A DNA stretch of 64,000 nt from Haematobia irritans (GCF_050003625.1 NC_134398.1:83205983-83269982); one strand, 5' to 3'. Positions 1-11,595 are shown, counted from the stretch's first letter. Made by a program: numbers and translations. The notes: generated by a model from the letters alone, not told the origin.

Positions 1-768
1 CAAGTTCTATCCAGCAATGGAAAATAGTTTGACATCTAAAACAAAATTTCATACCCCCGAGGTGACCAAATTTCAACGCCTACAGATCCGCCCGTGGACC
101 CACTAGGAATTCATAAACTTAGAGGAAAGCGCCTCAGCTTTCATACACTATGTTGATATCTTTATCAGTTCACAAATTGCAAAAAATCAGTTCAAAAATT
201 GCAAAAAAAAATTGCGGAGAATACGGAATTATTGTGTTTTGTGTTAATTTATTTATTCAGAAATGGCACGTGGTTTTATGTGAACACAAAAAAGGAAAGT
301 GTAATTGAAAAAAACGTACCTGTTTTTTGTTCTGCATTTTGATATATGGTATCATTTATTTTTATTTGCAGTTACATGATATCTGCGTTTGTTCATTTGC
401 ACGACGCAAATATGGAATGATTACTTATTATTGAAATAGAGCCAAATTAGAGTGTATAAATATATGTGATGTTTGTTTGCACAACATTATAAATACAAAT
501 AAACAATGAAGTAGTTTATAAATAAATAAATAAAAATAAATAAATAAAGTTAATTTTGTGTTTTCTTTTCTCAAGTGGCGTCCTTTTTCGACGACGAAAA
601 AAGTTTTTTCATAAAGATCAAAACATTTTAGGTTATGGCCATGTTATTTTAACTGGAAGAAAAACATTTCTAACTAATACCATAACATTTTAGATCGTGA
701 CCATTGCCTTTTAATGGAAACAAAATTCTTTTTATCAATATAATAACATTTTAGATGAGGACAATTTA
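1..768. other. AT-rich DNA without recognised feature
   Basis: No reading frame, structured repeat or RNA gene is visible. The stretch contains a short run of TAAA/AATA repeats near 515-550 and a triplicated 'aacattttag' phrase with surrounding sequence near 620-755, probably decayed element sequence. Nothing can be assigned. Confidence 0.5.
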
Positions 769-1984
769 ATTATACCCTGCGCCACTCTGTGGAACAGGGT
801 ATTATAAGTTAGTGCATATGTTTGTAGCACCCAGAAGGAGACGAGATAGACACATGGTGTCTTTGGCAATAATGCTCAGGGTGGTTCCCTGAGTCGATAT
901 AACCATGTCCGTCTGTCCGTCCGTCCGTCTGTCTGTGAACACATTTTTGTGATCAAAGTCTAGGTCGAAATTTAAGTCCAATCGCCTTCAAATTTGGCAC
1001 ATATTCCTGATTTGGGTCAGAATAGAACCCTATTGATTTTGGAAGAAATCGGTTCAGATTTAGATATAGCTCCCATATATATCTTTCGTCCGATATGCAC
1101 TTATATGGACCCAGAAGCCAGAGTTTTATCCCGATTAGCTTGAAATTTTGCACAAGGAGTAAAATTGGTAGTATAGTCATGTGTGCCAAATTTGATTGAA
1201 ATCGGTTCAGATTTAGATATAGCTTCCATATATATTTTTCGCCCGATATGGACTTATATGGCCCCAGAAGCCAGAGTTTTGGGCCAATTTGGTTGAAATT
1301 TTGCACTAGGAGTACAATTAGTAATATAGTCATGTGTGCCAAATTTGATTGAAATCGCTTCAGATTTAGATATAGCTCCCATATATGTCGTTCGCCCGAT
1401 TTACACTCATATGATCACAGTGGCCAATCTTCTACTCCGATTTAATTGAAATTTTGCACAGGGAGTAGAATTAGCATTGTAGCTATGCGTGCCAAATTTG
1501 GTTGAAATCGGTTCAGATTTAGATATAGCTCCCATATATATGTTTTTCTGATTTCGACAAAAATGGTCAAAATACCAAAATTTTCTTTGTAAAATCGCCA
1601 CTGCTTAGTCGAAAAGTTGTAAAAATGACTCTAATTTTCCTAAACTTCTAATACATGTATATCGAGCGATAAATCATAAATAAACTTTTTCGAAGTTTCC
1701 TTAAAATTGCTTCAGATTTAAATGTTTCCCATATTTTTTTACTAAAATTGTGTTCCACCCTAGTGCATTAGCCAACTTAAATTTTGAGTCTATAGATTTT
1801 GTAAAAGTCTATTAAATTCTGTCCAACTCGAGTGATATTTAAATGTATTTGGGACAAACCTTTATATATAGCACCCAACACATTTGACGGATGTGATATG
1901 GTATCGAAAATTTAGATCTACAAAGTGGTGCAGGGTATAATATAGTCGGCCCCGCCCGACTTTAGACATTCCTTACTTGTTTTT
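769..1984 (-). mobile_element. MS-A element: end hairpins plus 153-bp internal repeats
   Basis: One end (771-803) is an imperfect palindrome built on TATACCCTG...CAGGGTATTA. The other end (1944-1961) is the hairpin AGTCGGccccgCCCGACT, followed by a tail ending ACTTGTTTTT. Two more copies (13,395 and 52,104) share both ends. Between them lies an array in which the phrase gaaatcggttcag recurs at 1045, 1198, 1351 and 1504, exactly every 153 bp. No transposase is present. The layout (terminal hairpin, central tandem array) resembles DINE/Helentron-type non-autonomous elements of flies; that classification is inference. Confidence 0.75.
1045..1657 (-). repeat. 153-bp tandem array inside MS-A
   Basis: Four units start at 1045, 1198, 1351 and 1504. 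Each holds ATATATGGGAGCTATATC on the minus strand and a 'ggcccataagtccatatcgggcg'-like segment. Because 153 is divisible by three, long open frames of a repeated 51-residue unit appear by construction; they are not treated as genes. Confidence 0.85.
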
Positions 1985-2250
1985 CTTAGATCCATGTTCA
2001 CTGAGCCAACATGGTTGCAGGTGAAAATGTTACATGGTTGCCGCAAAAATAGCTCCTATCATATTATTTTGCTCTTCGAATATGATTGTGACAATAATGT
2101 TTCTTCTCTGCGTTCACTGGGCTACGTAGCTGTTATAGTCACCAATAGACAATTATCGTTATAAGTTACATTTATATAGCGTAGTTTGCAGCGCCCTCAA
2201 GCCGATGCAAACAAAACATTATTCAACAGAAACATACATTTGTTGACCAC

Positions 2251-2316
2251 GTGGAGCAGTGGTTAGCATGTCCGCCTTGCATGCCAAATGTCCTGGATTC
2301 AATCCCTGCTCCGACC
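2251..2316 (+). repeat. tRNA-like Pol III promoter module
   Basis: The segment has an A-box-like part (GCAGTGGTTAGCATG) and a weak B box (GGATTCAATCC), with a TTGCATG anticodon-loop-like stretch as in tRNA-Ala(TGC). It is the same module as at 3,428 and 23,114. A perfect acceptor stem is not visible, so it is a tRNA-derived promoter, not a tRNA gene. Confidence 0.6.
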
Positions 2317-3237
2317 AAACACCAAACTGTTTTTTTTAATTTATATAATTATATTTATATATTACTATATCAAATTTTTGCAATGAAACTTCGAAATGTG
2401 TGTATTAAAGATTTACAGTCAGAAAAGAACAGAGCTTAATATAAACGAATTGGACTGAGCTTTTGGATAAAATATTATTTTTTATTGCAAAAATAACAAT
2501 TTTGTAACAAACAAATGTTTTTGGTATAAAAGTTTGATATTTTCGAAGAAATTCAAAAATTCCAACAAAAGAGGAAAGTCGAGTGTAAACATAAAAAATT
2601 TTACAATATAAACCTAAATTTATTTAGGCGTGAACTATTTTTTTACTAGAATTTAACACCATTTTAAATGCATTTAAAATTTATCGTATTTAGAAAGACA
2701 AATAAATATAAATATTTATTAACGAATAATTTTGTACTTAATTTCATTTTTACCTTTAAGGCCGGTATTATAATACGAGTTATAATACAATTTGCCAAAA
2801 AGGTCTGCTTTTAGAGATTCGCGTTTTGCCGCTAAAATGATTAATTTCTTTACTTCCTAAATATTTTGACTTACTCGTCGTACGTTCCGATTTCTTTTGA
2901 CGGACCAAGAAACAAAATTGTGCCCACACCCTCAAAAAAAATCGCTTCTTTAACATATGTTCCAAACATATTTTGCAGGAAGCACATATATTATTGCATA
3001 CTGCCGAAACATTAATATGTTTGTTTTATGTGAACATATTATATGTTTGGAAGCATTTTGAGCCAAAAATATTATATGCTTGGAAGAATTTTTCCCAAAG
3101 ACGATTGTGCTCATTCCCTAACATACTCGTAATTTTCACTTCCACGAAATTTTTTAGTTATTTGCACCTTTTTCTGTAATACAAATAATGTTGAAGAAAT
3201 TATTCACTTTTATAAATTTTTTAAATTTTACCTTTCG

Positions 3238-3308
3238 CCTGCACGGAGAATCGAACCGAGGACCATACAGTTTGTAAGCCAACACACTATCCACTGGACT
3301 ACGTAGCT
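3238..3308 (-). repeat. tRNA-like module, minus strand, left partner of a divergent pair
   Basis: On the minus strand it reads GTCCAGTGGATAGTG (A-box-like) and later TCGGTTCGATTCTCC, a near-perfect B box. It points away from the module at 3,428, about 120 bp of spacer between them. It does not match one tRNA species clearly; the A-box part looks Arg-like. The same pair is found at 22.9 kb and 34.5 kb. Confidence 0.6.
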
Positions 3309-3427
3309 GTTATAGTCACCAGTAGATAATTATCGTTTTAAGTTACATTTATATAGCATAGTTTGCAGCGCCCACGAGCCCATGCAAACTTAACATTATT
3401 TAACAGAAACATACATTTGTTTGCCAC

Positions 3428-3493
3428 GTGGAGCAGTGGTTAGCATGTCTGCCTTGCATACAAAGGGTCGTGGGTTCAATCCCTGCTCCGACA
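3428..3493 (+). repeat. tRNA-like module, right partner, followed by a T run
   Basis: It carries GCAGTGGTTAGCATG and the B box GGGTTCAATCC. A run of about 22 T at ~3,498-3,520 directly follows, which would stop Pol III. The head is closely similar to the tRNA-like head of the SINEs at 7.8 kb and 19.5 kb. Confidence 0.65.
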
Positions 3494-5375
3494 GAACATT
3501 TTTTTTTTTTTTTTTTTTTTAATTTACACATTTATATTTATACTATATTAATTTTTTTTAAATGAAACTTCGAAATGTGTGTTATTAAAGATTTATAGTC
3601 AGTAACAGTGCTTGATATAAACGAAATTGACTGATTTTTGGATAAAATATTATTTTTTATTGCAAAAATAAAAATTTTTTAATAAAAAACTGTTTTTGTA
3701 CAAAACTTTAAAATTTGGAAGGAATTCAAAAACTAACAAAAGAAGAATGTGGAGTCGAGTATAAACATTTATACATAATTTTATAATATAAACATAAATT
3801 TATTTAGGAGTGAACAGTTTTTTACTAGCATTTAACACCATCGCTCTAAAATTCCTTTTATTTTTCTTTAATAGTTCATTTTAAAGAAAATAAACTTTTT
3901 AAATTGTTTTAGCTGTAAAACTCGAACTTAATGCCCGCTTTTATATTTGATGGTGTCCGTCAACTCCTCGTGGACTACTTTTTAATAAAGAGGAACTAAA
4001 GTTTGTTTTTTTACATTTTACTGTTTAATTTTTCACTATTTCCTCCTTATTTCATTTTACTGTCCCAACTCTAAAAAGAGTATAGTGCCCTTTCGTTATT
4101 TTTATGAAGACCCCTGATTTATTTTAACGAAAAATTGTGCCCATAATGCCAAAATGATAAACAAAACACATGTTCACACATGCATAAAATGCTGCTCTCA
4201 AGGCGAAAACATATGCAGTTTGTTTTTCAAATGTCTATTCTCTTGGTTCCGAATGTCTATTCTCTTTATTCAAATTAAATAATATTTAGACTTAAGCATA
4301 TCAAATATTTAGCCTTATCATAAAACAGTTTTCCGAAACAACATACAAGCGGATTCACAGAAATTGTTCTTTTTTCATTCTCTCGCTTTGTTCTGTTGAT
4401 ATCTTTCGTCAACCCTCCCGGTTTCCATCTCTATTTCTTTCTCTATACTCTCTTTTTGTCGCTCTCTGAATAAAATATCGCAACATATATATGTTTACTC
4501 GAAATTTGTTAATTTATATATGTTTACATTCACACATATTATTTTTATGAAACATTCATGCCCCAAACATAATATATTCTAACATATTAACATAGATGTC
4601 CCAAACATTTAGTGTTAGTTTAGGAACATTACATGTTCGCACTTAAATATATTGTGGTTTAAAATCGTGCCCGAAACACATTTTGTTTATATCGGAACAT
4701 ATGAAAAACATATTTTTCTAACAGTGCATAATGCCAAAATGACAAACAAAACACATGTCGACACATACCTAAATTGCTGCTCTCAAGGCAAAAACACATG
4801 CTGTTTTTTTAATGTCTATTCTCTTTGTTCCGAATGTCTATTTTCTTTACTCCGAATACGCAATTTAATATTCAAAATAATAATTTATGTTGGACTTGAG
4901 CATATCAATTTTTTAGGCGAAGCCTTGTAACATGCCAAGCACATAGCCAAAACAAATTAACACATAAAACAATTTTCCGAAAGAACATACAAGCAGTTTC
5001 ACAGAAATTGCTTTCTTTTGATTCTCTCCCTGAGTTATGTTGACATCTTTCGTCAACCCTATCGGTCTCCATCTCTATTTTTTTCTCTATACTCTCTCTC
5101 TCTCTCAGTCGCTCCCTGAATAAAATATCACAACATATATATGTTTACTCTAAATTTGTAAATTTATATATGTTTTAAATTTATATATTATTTTTATGAA
5201 ACATTTTTGTCCCAAACATAATGTATTCTAACATATGAACATATGTGTCCCAAACATTTAATGCTAGTTTAGGAACATTACATTTTTGCACTTAAATATA
5301 TTGTGTTTAAAAATTGTGCCCGAAACACATTTTGTTTATATCGGAACATATGAAAAACATATTTTTCTAACAGTG

Positions 5376-6080
5376 TAGGAACCACTGTGCGCGGTTCGAT
5401 TATCCGTCCTGGCGAAAGGTAAAATGTAAAAAATTTATAAACTAAAATATTTATTTTACATTGTTGGTATTACAGAAAAAGGTGCTAAGTGCTATTAGCC
5501 AGAAAAATATTATTTTCTTTTCTTTGAGTCTTTATGAAACATCCTGTAAAAGAATCAACGTTTATCACAAAAAGTATGTACTTTTCTTCCAATCTACCTT
5601 ACAGCTAAAACAAATGGGAAACGAGATTTATTTGTCTAAAATTTCGTTTGGGAGGAAAGCATTATTTTTTGCCCACAAACAATGTGAAGCAAATATTCGA
5701 TTTTATATATTTTTTTAACACACTATCCACTGAGCCATGTAGCTCTTATTATCACCAATGCGAAAACCATACTTAAATTAATTCCATTTGTAGTCCAGAC
5801 TGTAGGATAGACACAAGAAGATTAAAAGAAACTTTACTTACGTTCTAAACGATACAAATTTGGGTACATTTAGAAACGTTTGACGACATTGCTATATTTA
5901 AGTTTTTACTGCGAAGCCTCAAAATGTGTATGTTATATTTGGAGCATAACGCCACTTGTTTTCAAAAAAAAAAAAAAAAACACAGTGCTTGATATAAACG
6001 ATATTTCAAACGAAGTTTGTTTATCTAATATTTCGTTTGGGACGACAGTTTTTTTTTTTTTTTGAATATGTATAACCGGC
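5376..6080. repeat. Broken CAC-1 left-arm remnants
   Basis: A B-box-like GGTTCGATTATCC at 5,394-5,406 is followed by the 'ggcgaaaggtaaaat' and 'ttacagaaaaaggtgctaag' phrases of CAC-1 left arms in reverse orientation. The phrase 'atttcgtttgggaggaaagc' near 5,640 recurs diverged near 6,030. A poly-A run (5,966-5,982) and a poly-T run (6,050-6,063) are present. No intact ends were found. Confidence 0.5.
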
Positions 6081-7474
6081 TAGTAAACGTTTAATTAAAA
6101 AAATTAAATTTTTGTTGTGAAGGAACATATTATTGTATTATTATTGATTTTAGAAAAGACAAAAATTCCCCAAAGATCATAACATTTGTAGAAGTTATCT
6201 TTGTTAACTTCATCCACTGTATAAATCAGCAAACTAATGAATTTCAACCACTGTATTTCGCTACAATACCAAACCTAAATTTGTCTCCTTTATAATTCTG
6301 AGGGGAAATGATTTCTTACACAATAGTAGTGCTCAATGGGCAGCCGTATCCAATTGATGTCGTCATAGTGTCTTGAACAAGCATTTGAAAGGCCAAGCAT
6401 GACTGTCACTCACACTATACTCTCCACCACCAACTAAGGCAGCACTATGGCTAAGATTGGCGTTGTGGACTTGTGCCTGGTCAAGCCTAATAAATGCAAG
6501 TGTTGGAGCAAATGTTATTTGTGTTCATGTTCCACTCTGTAGTCCTTGCTTCGTCTTATCATTGAATTGCTGCTCTTGAATTTAATTTGCTTAGTGTGTA
6601 TGAATGGGTCTATGTGTGTCTGTGTGTGTGTGTTGTAGTTCTCACTCTTGTTTTCTTTGGGGATTTTTGTTTTTCATAAATATTCAGTAGAGCTTCTGGT
6701 GACAGAGAGGATGTAAATGATGATGAATATTTCTCATCAAGCAGATTTTTTCTAGATTTGTGCCGAATGCATTTCCGTCACGAGGGAAAAGCCAAACTAC
6801 CCCCTGTCACCCACCAACAAACGTACAAAGGGGTACTGAATATTTGCACTGAAGCGCACACGCCCCACTGACCTTCAGGTCCCATGGCGTTGTCATTGCT
6901 CAAATCAAAATAATTTCCATCGAATATGAATTTTACATCAACGGGCACACCAGGGTCATTCTGTTGTATGAAACACAAAATGTTCACCCATACCAAATTT
7001 TATTGTCCGATAAGAATGATGCCGAGGAAGAACCTCATAGTTCGTTTTCAATGTCAATGACAAGTGCATCATCGTTGCCTTGTCATAGCCACAGTCACAG
7101 CCACTGCCACCATACCAAAAATACCAATAAAACCGGCCACCACAAATGCGGGATTTTTTTTTTAGCGCAGAAAGGTCTTTGCTAAATTACACACAAGAGC
7201 TACTACATCCTCAGATGCATTTTCAGAGTGGCACACCCCTTGTGGCCTCAAGTGCACTTCGCCTTAAAAGAGAAGCCTTCATTTAAATAGACGACTATAT
7301 AGATAAATGAAGAAAAAATATATAATAATACGCGGCATCATGTATTTACATTTAATAATGATTTGCATCGGTAAGCAGTTTTTCTATGAAGGTTTGAAGC
7401 TTTTTAAAATTAACTATGCAAAATTCTGATCTGAAGACTTTTCATAAAAAGAAAATTAAGAAAAAACTTTATGA
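6081..7474. other. Unique, less AT-rich DNA; possible host intron or exon region
   Basis: This interval lacks the repeat families that fill the neighbours and has a GT microsatellite near 6,612-6,634. It holds one exon-like segment (6,873-6,960, minus). Open frames on the plus strand (6,964-7,185, His/Ser-rich) have no support. It is probably part of a host gene or its flank. Confidence 0.4.
6873..6960 (-). CDS. Candidate internal coding exon, unidentified protein
   Basis: On the minus strand a T-rich acceptor ending CATACAACAG is followed by 88 nt open in one frame and then the donor-like GAAG|GTCAGT. The frame encodes 29 residues and one extra base, including DPGVPVDVKFIFDGNYFDL, with mixed hydrophobic and acidic residues and ordinary codon use, unlike the surrounding AT-rich noise. 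No family was recognised. It could be chance, but acceptor, donor and open frame coincide. The reading frame continues open to about 6,996 on the upstream side, so the acceptor choice is not forced. Confidence 0.4.
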
Positions 7475-7485
7475 CAAAGACTTAG

Positions 7486-7824
7486 GTTAGATTAGGTGGC
7501 AGCCCGATGTATCAGGCTCACTTAGACTATTCAGTCCATTGTGATACCACATTGGTGAACTTCTCTCTTATCACTGAGTGCTGCCCGATTCTATGTTAAG
7601 CTCAATGACAAGGGACCTCCTTTTTATAGCCGAGTCCGAACGGCGTTCCACATTGCAGTGAAACCACTTAGAGAAGCTTTGTAACCCTCAGAAATGTCAC
7701 CAGCATTACTGAGGTAGGATAATCTACCGCTGAAAAACTTTTGGTGTTCGGTCGAAGAAGGAATCGAACCCACGACCTTGTGTATGCAAGGCGGGCATGC
7801 TAACCACTGCACCACGGTGGCTAC
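7486..7824 (-). mobile_element. tRNA-derived SINE with LINE-type tail
   Basis: Read on the minus strand, the element has a tRNA-like head (7,755-7,824; A box GCAGTGGTTAGCATG, B box GGGTTCGATTCC), a ~200-bp body, and a tail that matches the 3' end of the LINE at 24.8 kb over about 58 bp (7,496-7,553). It ends in CCACCTAATCTAACCTA. An 11-bp target duplication CAAAGACTTAG flanks it at 7,475-7,485 and 7,825-7,835, so both ends are exact and the copy is full length. A second copy lies at 19.5 kb. Confidence 0.9.
7496..7553 (-). repeat. SINE tail shared with the LINE 3' end
   Basis: The phrase from GTGGCAGCCCGAT to GATACCACATT is nearly the same as 24,858-24,918 at the LINE 3' end, apart from a few bases in the middle. 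Tail sharing of this kind is the known hallmark of a SINE that borrows a LINE's reverse transcriptase. Confidence 0.85.
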
Positions 7825-8082
7825 CAAAGACTTAGAGCGGATTTTTTATGTCGGCAACAAAGTTTGAGCAGCGTGTGACGCATGTTTTGCTAACACATTT
7901 CTTCTTTTGCTAGACGCTGAGAAGGAATATAAATATCCCAAACAGTTTTCAAGAACTCAATGTTATTTTTTTACGCGAAACCTGTAACTGATTTTGACAA
8001 GCATTTTATGTTTGGCGAGAAAATAAATATTATGTCATTGAAACAGGTTTGGGCTGATCATATTCCTTCTCTGGGTTGTCAT

Positions 8083-8830
8083 ACACACAATAATTTTTTT
8101 TTCTGATTCAATCACGAAATTAAATGATCCAATTAAGTTTATTATTGAAATGTCTTCAATCACGAAAATGCTAGTATCAAGCACAGTTTTGATTGGACAT
8201 GAAAAATACTTGATTAAAAAACTAATTGATTTCATTAGCAAATTTTAATTAATTTTTTCATTGATTCAATTAAAACTTTAATTGATGTTGATTGAAAAAT
8301 TCAATTAATTTTGTATTTAAAAACGTAACTATTTTTAATTACTTTTTAACTGACTTACGGCCATTTACATGTAGCTCCGTTAGGCTTTAACTGCCAGTTA
8401 ACAGAAAGTAAATTGCAAATATCTTCTCTCCGGTTAACTTTAACTGAAAAATTTTCGTCAGTTAAGTTCCTAACTGGCATATGGAATATAAAGGCAAGAT
8501 GGCAGCTTAGTCTATAATACGATTTAAAAGTTGGTTTGTTAACGGAACACTAACAGAGCTTTATGAAAATGGGGGTTAGTGTTTTTAGTTTGATGAAAAA
8601 ATTGACTGTTTGAAATAAATTTTTAATTAAAAATAAAAAAAAATTCCATCACCATTTTAACTGACTTAGTCTTCCTAGTTTGATTAAAAAGTATAAATTA
8701 ATTTTTTTAATTAAAAATTTAGAAACTTTCAATCATTTACTTAATTACTTAATGTTTCTATCTTGATTAAAATGTTAATTGTATCCATTAATTCTGTTGA
8801 GGGAAAATGTTTCAACTTCAATCAACTTTT
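8083..8830. mobile_element. CAC-5 element (AATTAA-rich), interrupted by a Harbinger-like MITE
   Basis: The family is built from TTGATTGAA / AATTAATTTTTTAATTG phrases and begins with CACACAATAATTTTTTTT. Related copies lie at 15,078, 15,480, 37,575, 37,813, 39,460 and 45,843. The sequence is split at 8,357/8,576 by the 218-bp MITE; the uninterrupted version is visible near 39,715. No coding capacity. Confidence 0.6.
8358..8575 (+). mobile_element. 218-bp Harbinger-like MITE, TTA target duplication
   Basis: The ends are CGGCCATTTACATGTAGC and the inverse of CCCCCATTTTCATAAAGC, so the inverted repeat is about 25 bp with some mismatches. TTA flanks both sides (8,355-8,357 and 8,576-8,578). A second copy at 38,130-38,347 has the same length and a TAA/TAA flank. 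Three-base TTA/TAA duplications are typical of PIF/Harbinger elements. It sits inside CAC-5. No open frame. Confidence 0.75.
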
Positions 8831-9177
8831 TAATTGGAAATATTTGAGATATGGCAACTCATGATCAAGAAATAGAGCACATTTAGATCATAAATTAAGG
8901 GGTACATATTTATAGGAGCTTTACCTCAATCTGACTAGAAATGCTGATGAAAGAGCTATACTTGATTTTACACCTACAGAGTTGGTATGCCACTAAAATT
9001 GAGTCAATTAATAAAAAAAAGAAGAATCGCTCAATGCGTGTAGCCTAGTTTGTGAAAATCGGTCAATATATTTATTTGAGAACTATATGTAAGTCTGAAC
9101 AAGATCGGCTAATACATCTAAATTTGAAATTTTAGTAAGATCGGTTAGTAAATAAGCATATTATGGAAAATCGGGCG

Positions 9178-9287
<110 letters not shown>

Positions 9288-9934
9288 GAGCTATATCTAA
9301 ATCTGAACCGATTTGGAGGATAGTTCGCAGGTTTGGTTGATATTACAGAAGATCAGTTAGTAATAAGGAAAATCGGGCGATACATATATATGGGATCTAT
9401 ATATAAATATGAACCGATTTGGACTATAGTTCGCAGGATTGTTTGATATTACAGAAGATCAGTTCATAAATAATTTTATGACCAAATTGTGGAAAATTGG
9501 GCGATACATAAATCTGAACCGATTTGTATGATATAAATTTGAGTAAGTTCGGTTAATAAATAAGGGTTCATGATAAAATTTGGGCAAATCGGGCGATACA
9601 TACATATATATGAAAGGCAGTGAATAAAATTACGTTTTGCCAAATTTGACACCGATCGGTTAGTAAAAACGCTCAATCTGACCCCATTTACCGAAATCGG
9701 GAGATACATATAATGGGAGCTATATCTAAATGTGATGATTTTTTCACATTCAATAGCGTTTGTTCTTGTGCCAAAAACACCTCGCATATCAGTTAATAAT
9801 TGCAAACGGAGGGCTAGCTCGACTCAGGTGGTGATTCTGAGTCCATCGGTATATATTTTATGGGGTCTAAAATCAATATTTCTGGCAATTTTTTTGGCAG
9901 ATCAAAATTATTTTACCCTGACCACTATGTGGTT

Positions 9935-10516
9935 CAGAGATGGTCTGTCGTAAACTGTAAGGTTGTAAACCTTCGTAAAATCCTTTGTTTTTGGCAATAT
10001 AAAATTTGTATAACAGTTAGTTAGTATAAGTTTTTAGAAGCATTTATGTCTTACTTTTTATTTTTATTTTTTTTATTTTCGAATGCCTTTTAAGTAAAAT
10101 ATCGGCCAGAACCGAGTCAAAAGGCAACCTTTGTGTCAAATTTTATAGGCGTACTATTGCCATTTGAATTTGACATAATTATATTAAAATCGGGGTTCTT
10201 TAGAAATTTGTTGTAGGTTTGTCTGATTTTTGCAATTTGAAAGAAGCATTCAGTCGTTTTTCACATGCCTGCAAATCATTCAATTTGCTTTTGAATAAAA
10301 AATTAAAAATATTATTATTATAAAAAAAAAATCTAAAATATTTCAATATGACGTTTTCATGTCTTAGTTTAATAAAAAGTGCTTTTGAAAACAAATATAA
10401 GGAACCCGTATGTATTTTTGACATTTACTACGTTTTTACGTTTTATATGACATTATCGACGTTTACAACTGTTTGACAGTAGAAAACCCAAAATATTGCT
10501 ATTCGGACCATCTCTG
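9935..10516 (+). mobile_element. hAT-like MITE with 8-bp target duplication
   Basis: The ends are CAGAGATGGTCTG and the inverse of CAGAGATGGTCCG. The flanks ATGTGGTT (9,927-9,934) and ATGTGGTT (10,517-10,524) are a perfect 8-bp duplication, diagnostic of hAT-type integration. The host is the palindrome of MS-D, seen uninterrupted as ccactatgtggtttaggg elsewhere. The 582-bp body is AT-rich without transposase. Confidence 0.85.
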
Positions 10517-10709
10517 ATGTGGTTTAGGGTATTATGATTAGAAATTTATATGTAAATAAATAGAAAGATGTTTCACCAATTGTAGTTTTTATGCTTATCA
10601 ATTTTTATATCCTAAACGACATTGTGGTCAGGGTATAATAACTTGGATCTACCAAGAAATGTGCCTACCTGAAATATACACCGATAGACCCAGAATCACA
10701 TCCTGAGTT

Positions 10710-10743
10710 GATCAAGCCCGTCCGACAGACTTCGGGCTTGATC
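10710..10743. repeat. Perfect 11-bp-arm hairpin
   Basis: GATCAAGCCCG and CGGGCTTGATC are exact complements separated by 12 nt. The hairpin lies beside a second, inverted MS-D end (tcagggtataataacttgg near 10,633) and corresponds in place to the terminal hairpins of MS-A and MS-B, though its sequence differs. Confidence 0.9.
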
Positions 10744-10799
10744 TAAAAAGATCTACATCACGTCTATTCGATTTTGTCGAGTTTGGGTACTGTGTTAGG

Positions 10800-11595
10800 C
10801 TTTTCCATCAAAACTCTAAAGTACACAGAAAAAATATTGTATTGTACGATTTCGTGTTCTTAAAATATGAATGCTTACTATAGAAGACGCATTTCTCTGA
10901 CAAAAAGTTTTTCTTTTTGACCAAACGTCGATAAACTTTACAATAAAGGTATTTTATCTTTACAGTTAGGAGGTTCGAATTTATTTTTACATAAAGATGA
11001 GTGCACCCAGAAAGAGGGGGCTCTAATGCCAACTGAACTTTATTTTAGTTCATGAAGATTAGTTGATTTTAGTTAAATTTTATGTAATATGAGTAAATGT
11101 TCCTTATTTGAATAATTTTTTGCTAACTTTAATGATGTGAACTAAAAATAAGAAAAAAAGTTGTATACAAATATAGTGCAGAATTTTACTACAAAATAAA
11201 GTCGTTCATATTTTCCTAAAATGGTAGAAGTTTGCTTAAATTGAGTACATAAGTCTCTCACATGAGTAAAATTGTACCTGTCTTGAACTTCGTACAGCGC
11301 TAAAGACATTTTAACAATTTTTAAATCCAATTTTTTCTTTCAACATATGAAATTTTCTTAAACAACAGAAAAAAGTTAATTATTTTTTAAAAAATTTCTT
11401 CAGTTTGACAAAAAGAATTAACTTATTTATAACATGTTGCAATTAGAAAACTATTTTAATTAAAATTTTCTAAAATAAACCTACATTTTCTTCCACGGTG
11501 GGTTCACTTTTTTTTGGGTGTACTATGTTCTGTTTTTCTACCAAAACACTAAATTATAAGTGCACAAATATATATGAAGACGTTTATGTTTTATT
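10800..11595. repeat. Diverged CAC-4 and CAC-2 remnants
   Basis: 10,822-11,000 reads like the CAC-4 arm ('cagaaaaaatatt... cttaaaatatgaatg... agaagacgcatttctctga'). 11,000-11,515 reads like CAC-2 in reverse ('tttattttagttcatg... gcgctaaagacat... ggtgggttcacttttttttgggtgta'). Neither has both ends intact. The remainder to 11,595 shows nothing. Confidence 0.45.

Larger units (their letters stand above)
2927..4726 (+). mobile_element. CAC-1 element, complete, inserted in another CAC-1
   Basis: The left end reads CACCCTCAAAAAAAATCGC and the right end TTTTTCTAACAGTG; both continue inward into CATATGTTCC, so the ends are diverged inverted repeats. The body is rich in AACATAT. It is flanked by CA on both sides (2925-2926, 4727-4728). 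The uninterrupted host sequence tgcccataatgcc is preserved inside this very copy at about 4,139-4,151, which proves a 2-bp CA duplication. The element holds two divergent tRNA-like modules and no coding sequence. Confidence 0.8.
2100..5375 (+). mobile_element. CAC-1 element, 5'-truncated, with a second CAC-1 nested inside
   Basis: The outer copy is recognisable from about 2,100 (spacer and tRNA-like module) to 2,924 and resumes at 4,729, ending with TTTTTCTAACAGTG at 5,375 followed by TA. It is interrupted by the inner copy 2,927-4,726. The two right arms (4,140-4,726 and 4,729-5,375) look like a tandem duplication, but each is the normal end of one copy. The left inverted repeat is missing, the sequence being joined to other DNA near 2,000-2,100. 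Confidence 0.7.

Noticed and set aside
3428..3493. Functional tRNA gene
   Set aside because: A and B boxes are good, but no acceptor stem or complete cloverleaf can be formed, and it repeats within mobile elements.
4140..5375. ~600-bp tandem duplication
   Set aside because: Both arms are normal right ends of two CAC-1 copies, one nested in the other, as the CA duplication at 2,925/4,727 shows.
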